7,468 bases of DNA from an uncultured Lentisphaeria bacterium (GTDB lineage: Bacteria; Verrucomicrobiota; Lentisphaeria; Victivallales; Victivallaceae): positions 1 to 7,468 of the forward strand of contig CAIJKT010000836.1 of NCBI GenBank assembly GCA_903821255.1, in the 5' to 3' direction. Positions 6,668 to 7,468 of this stretch are shown one piece after another. Position numbers and translations under genes: made by a program. Each line of letters starts with the position of its first letter. Positions within the stretch are counted from its first letter, which is position 1. The notes beneath the pieces were generated by a model. That model did not search any database, was not told the DNA's origin, and was given only the letters and a program-made list of their open reading frames with translations.

Positions 6668-7468
6668 TTATGCGGGCGTGTAGTTTTTGTTATTTTTCCA
6701 GGCACAGTGTTTGCAGGTCGGACAATTCCCGGCTGCGACTTCGCTGCGGAATTTTTCGGAAAGTTCATTGTTGAAGATTTCAATCAAATCGTTATTCCGG
6801 ACATTGCCGGCTTTGAAGTCATAGAAATCGGTGCAGTAAAGGACATCCCCGTTATATGCCACGTGCAGACGGTGAAATGGCGCCAGGCAAAACGGCAGCG
6901 CGGCAGCCTCGCCGTGCGGCAAATATTCCACTGCTGTCGAGAAACGGTGTGCATCAATTTCACGCTGCAATATCTGAGCATTTCTATCGAGTTTATTTAG
7001 ATAATTCGCAACATTGTCGTTAGACCATGTGTCGATGGACACCGCATCCATACCGAAAGTTGTCTTTAACCAGTTTTTGTATGCCGCACATTCAGCGGGC
7101 GATAGATAAATCAGCTTCTGCAGAATTATTTTATCCGGTTCCAGTTTTTCCAGCATATGCGGGATTTCCGGCATGACGTCAACGTTATCCGGAGAAATGA
7201 CCGTCATAAAGATTATTCCGGCGGTTCCGCCTTTAAGCAGCTTAACATTGGCGGCAACCTTGTCGAAAACTCCATACCCGCGAATCCGGTCATGTATTTC
7301 GCGGGGCCCGTCAATGGAAATATAAACGGTTTTGAAATTATCCCGGATCAAATCGGCGAAACGGTCAATCAAAACACCATTGGTAATTAAGCTCGATTGA
7401 AACTGATTGGCTTTCAAATATTCGACAATAGCTTTAAATTCCGGGTACACCAGCGGTTCGCCGCCCCA
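6668..7468 (-). CDS. Radical SAM/SPASM domain protein (partial, N-terminus off the right edge)
   Basis: The frame is open from the window edge, so 266 residues are visible and the start is missing; the N-terminal CxxxCxxC cluster motif must lie beyond the edge. The visible part opens WGGEPLVYPEF, the GGEP SAM-binding motif. It continues with SLITNG and VYISIDGPREIHDRIRGYGVFDKV, classic strands of the radical SAM partial barrel. The C-terminus is a SPASM-type auxiliary cluster domain: Cys codons at 6887-6889 and 6833-6835 fit C-x12-G-x4-C, followed by CPTCKHC (Cys codons at 6722-6724, 6713-6715 and 6704-6706). The ending is shorter than the canonical Cx2Cx5Cx3C. Substrate is unknown; SPASM proteins include peptide modifiers and sulfatase maturases, but nothing here identifies a target. 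It faces the sugar operon and is probably unrelated to it. Confidence 0.92.
   Translation of the reverse strand, partial: WGGEPLVYPEFKAIVEYLKANQFQSSLITNGVLIDRFADLIRDNFKTVYISIDGPREIHDRIRGYGVFDKVAANVKLLKGGTAGIIFMTVISPDNVDVMPEIPHMLEKLEPDKIILQKLIYLSPAECAAYKNWLKTTFGMDAVSIDTWSNDNVANYLNKLDRNAQILQREIDAHRFSTAVEYLPHGEAAALPFCLAPFHRLHVAYNGDVLYCTDFYDFKAGNVRNNDLIEIFNNELSEKFRSEVAAGNCPTCKHCAWKNNKNYTPA

Noticed and set aside
6644..7000. 118-codon plus-strand reading frame after melA
   Set aside because: It lies antisense to the radical SAM/SPASM gene, whose conserved cysteines and motifs account for the sequence; its own product resembles no family.
1..7468. CRISPR array, tRNA, rRNA, insertion sequence or toxin-antitoxin pair
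   Set aside because: No spaced direct repeats, tRNA-like cloverleaf, transposase motif or short paired genes were seen; the only exact repeat of note is the duplicated operator.

Overview
The window looks like a carbohydrate-utilisation locus from a bacterium of the Lentisphaerota (Victivallis-like) or a close relative in the Planctomycetota-Verrucomicrobiota-Chlamydiota group. The main clue is the gene at 4435-5160. It encodes a prepilin-like protein with an [17 protein letters not shown]-terminus, no glycine before the Phe, a CxxNLKQIG block and a C-terminal His-x10-Asp-Gly motif. That protein class is greatly expanded in Lentisphaerota. The lineage call is inference from protein style, not from a marker gene.

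Layout. Bases 1-83 may be the tail of an upstream plus-strand gene. Bases 84-277 form a regulatory region with a consensus sigma-70 promoter (TTGACA, 17-bp spacer, TATAAT, extended -10 TG), followed by two identical 14-bp copies of a palindromic LacI-type operator. Five plus-strand genes then follow with short gaps or overlaps: a LacI/GalR-family regulator (278-1330), a secreted DUF6259-like glycoside-hydrolase-type protein (1372-3534), a secreted protein of unknown family that may be a beta-sandwich binding protein (3531-4376), the prepilin-like protein (4435-5160) and a GH4 MelA-type alpha-galactosidase (5176-6564). No promoter or terminator is evident between them, so they probably form one operon under the first promoter, repressed by its own first gene product. 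After a 103-bp convergent gap with no clear terminator, a radical SAM/SPASM gene on the minus strand (6668-7468) runs off the right edge and lacks its N-terminal half.

How the genes may work together (inference). The two signal-peptide proteins and the surface-anchored prepilin-like protein would meet and cut an alpha-galactoside-containing glycan outside the cytoplasm. The cytosolic NAD/Mn-dependent GH4 enzyme would release galactose (or a related sugar) from imported oligosaccharide. A sugar ligand would release the LacI-type repressor from the two operators. No transporter is in the window, so the import step is missing. The prepilin-like gene inside the sugar operon is the most unusual element. 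The radical SAM gene faces the operon and is probably a separate unit.
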